Shown here: one piece after another, positions 5,561 through 7,095 of the stretch
Layout: the number at the start of each line of letters is the position of its first letter
Numbering within the stretch: position 1 is the first letter of the stretch
Assembly: GCA_934489915.1 (NCBI GenBank)
Contig: CAKSSZ010000074.1
Location: 1-7,095, forward strand
Direction: 5' to 3'
DNA length: 7,095 nucleotides
Origin: an uncultured Clostridia bacterium
Lineage (GTDB): Bacteria; Bacillota; Clostridia; HGM11514
Program-made: the position numbers and the translations under genes
The notes under the pieces: model-generated
What the model was told of the DNA's origin: nothing
Databases searched by the model: none
What the model saw: the letters and a program-made list of their open reading frames with translations, nothing else

Positions 5561-7051
5561 ATGAGCGAACGTCAGGGAGAGACGCAGCAGGACTTAAACG
5601 AAATTTTACAAATTCGGAGGGACAAGCTTTCCGAATTACAGGAAGCGGGCAAGGATCCGTTTACCGTAACTTCTTATGATAGGGATACTTATACCACTGA
5701 AATTACAGAGCATTATGATGAGCTGGAAGGAAAAACAGTTTCTGTAGCCGGCCGGCTGATGTCCAAGCGGGGCATGGGCAAGGTGTCTTTTGCCGACCTG
5801 CGGGATCGGTACGGTAAAATTCAGCTGTATGTGAAAATTGACGAGCTGGGCGAGGAGCCTTATAAGGAATATAAGAAATTTGATATCGGCGATCTGGTTG
5901 GCGCACGGGGCGAGGTGTTTAAAACTCAGCGGGGCGAGGTTTCCGTAAAGGTGAAGGAAATTACACTGCTGGCAAAGTCCTTACAGCCGCTGCCGGAAAA
6001 ATTCCATGGCTTGAAGGATGTGGATTTACGGTATCGGAGACGGTATGTTGACTTGATTATCAACCCCGAGGTGCGGGAAACGTTTGAAAAGCGCAGTGCG
6101 GTCATTCGGGAAATCCGTGCATTTATGGATGAGCGAGGCTTTATGGAGGTAGATACTCCTATGCTCAATACCATCCCCGGAGGCGCTGCTGCCAGACCGT
6201 TTATTACCCATCACAATGCGCTGGATATTGATATGTACATGAGAATTGCGACAGAGCTGCACTTAAAGCGACTGATCGTAGGCGGCCTTGAGCGGGTGTA
6301 TGAGATGGGGCGGATTTTCCGGAATGAAGGAATGGACGTAAAGCACAATCCGGAATTTACGACCATTGAATTATACCAGGCTTATACCGATTATAAAGGC
6401 ATGATGGAAATTACGGAATCCATGATCAAGCGGGTTGCCCAAAAGGTTTGCGGTACGCTGCATATCACTTACGAGGGGACGGAAATTGATCTGGAAAAGC
6501 CCTTTGCCGTGCTGACCATGACAGATGCGGTTAAGCAATATTCCGGCGTGGATTTTCATGCGCTGGAAACAGATGAGGAATGTGCGAAGGCCGCCCGGGA
6601 AAAGGGCGTGGAAATTGAACCGGGAATGACCAAGGGGAAAATCATCAGCGAAATGTTTGAAGCGTTTGTGGAGGACAAGTTGATTCAACCTACCTTTATC
6701 ATTGATTATCCGGTTGAAATTTCTCCGCTGGCAAAAAGAAAGCCCTCCGACCCGTCTCTGACGGAGCGGTTTGAACTGTTCGTATACGGCAGAGAGCTGG
6801 CAAATGCTTTCTCCGAGCTGAATGATCCGATTGATCAGCGGGAGCGGTTCTTAAAGCAGGTGGAAGCCAGAAACGCCGGGGACGAGGAAGCCAACATGAT
6901 GGATGACGATTATATCCTGGCGCTGGAATACGGAATGCCTCCTACGGGCGGCATGGGCATGGGGATTGACCGGCTGGTGATGCTCTTAACAGACAGCAGC
7001 TCCATCCGAGATGTGCTCCTGTTCCCGACAATGAAGCCCCTCGACAAGTAA
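5561..7051 (+). CDS. lysS: Lysyl-tRNA synthetase, class II
   Basis: The enzyme attaches lysine to tRNA-Lys using ATP, in the cytoplasm. The 496 residues are full length for the bacterial class II enzyme. After an N-terminal helix, an OB-fold anticodon-binding domain lies at about 57-135 (VAGRLMSKRGMGKVSFADLRD is typical of its first strands). The class II catalytic core follows: motif 1 region with RGFMEVDTPML (192-202) and the LysRS-specific IPGGAAARPFITHHNALD (205-222), motif 2 with FRNEGMDVKHNPEFT (253-267), and motif 3 with GMGMGIDRLVMLL (464-476). The YVDLIINPEVR (162-171 region) and the C-terminal DVLLFPTMKP are also family hallmarks. The ribosome binding site AAAGG (5544-5548) is 12 bases from the ATG, somewhat far. 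The gene is complete, with its TAA at 7049, and is probably co-transcribed with greA. Confidence 0.98.
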   Translation: MSERQGETQQDLNEILQIRRDKLSELQEAGKDPFTVTSYDRDTYTTEITEHYDELEGKTVSVAGRLMSKRGMGKVSFADLRDRYGKIQLYVKIDELGEEPYKEYKKFDIGDLVGARGEVFKTQRGEVSVKVKEITLLAKSLQPLPEKFHGLKDVDLRYRRRYVDLIINPEVRETFEKRSAVIREIRAFMDERGFMEVDTPMLNTIPGGAAARPFITHHNALDIDMYMRIATELHLKRLIVGGLERVYEMGRIFRNEGMDVKHNPEFTTIELYQAYTDYKGMMEITESMIKRVAQKVCGTLHITYEGTEIDLEKPFAVLTMTDAVKQYSGVDFHALETDEECAKAAREKGVEIEPGMTKGKIISEMFEAFVEDKLIQPTFIIDYPVEISPLAKRKPSDPSLTERFELFVYGRELANAFSELNDPIDQRERFLKQVEARNAGDEEANMMDDDYILALEYGMPPTGGMGMGIDRLVMLLTDSSSIRDVLLFPTMKPLDK

Positions 7052-7095
7052 AATTCGAAAAAAACCAGTGTTTATGCGGGTTTCGGGAGTTTCCA

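Noticed and set aside
7052..7095. Possible terminator after lysS
   Set aside because: Only a 5-bp AAACC/GGTTT pairing (7062-7066 with 7079-7083) is visible, with no GC-rich stem or T-run before the window ends.

Overview
The window reads as chromosomal DNA from a Gram-positive bacterium of the Firmicutes, most probably class Clostridia. The grounds are the operon style (short gaps, strong purine-rich ribosome binding sites, several TTG starts), the moderate base composition, and the order CdaR/PucR-type regulator - ftsE - ftsX - M23 peptidase - S41 C-terminal processing peptidase, followed by greA - lysS. Every recognisable gene is on the + strand. I cannot name the genus from sequence alone.

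Region 1 (1-4284) is a cell-envelope cluster. It opens with the 3' end of a PucR/CdaR-family regulator (cut by the window edge). Next come ftsE (TTG start at 284) and ftsX (overlapping ftsE by 20 bases), which form the ABC-type FtsEX complex. These are followed by a secreted coiled-coil protein with an M23/LytM domain (1888-3093) and a membrane-anchored PDZ-S41 protease (3115-4284). FtsEX complexes are known to control peptidoglycan hydrolases through extracellular coiled-coil partners such as EnvC, PcsB and CwlO. The secreted M23 protein is therefore the obvious candidate partner, and the protease could process it or another envelope protein; both links are inferred from position and architecture. 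The M23 domain keeps its zinc ligands, so it is probably an enzyme itself and not only an amidase activator.

Region 2 (4285-5023) begins with a 64-base gap holding a 10-bp hairpin. It then carries a 224-codon gene with a good ribosome binding site that I do not recognise.

Region 3 (5024-7095) is an information-processing pair: greA (transcript cleavage factor) and lysS (class II lysyl-tRNA synthetase), 21 bases apart. A perfect TATAAT box just after the stop of the unknown gene suggests a separate promoter for this pair, although its -35 is weak. The last 44 bases after lysS hold no recognisable feature.

I found no RNA genes, CRISPR array, mobile element, attachment site or clear rho-independent terminator. 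Most of the window is well-known core biology. The parts least explained are the unknown gene at 4349-5023, the hairpin before it, and the functional link between the protease and the FtsEX/M23 module.
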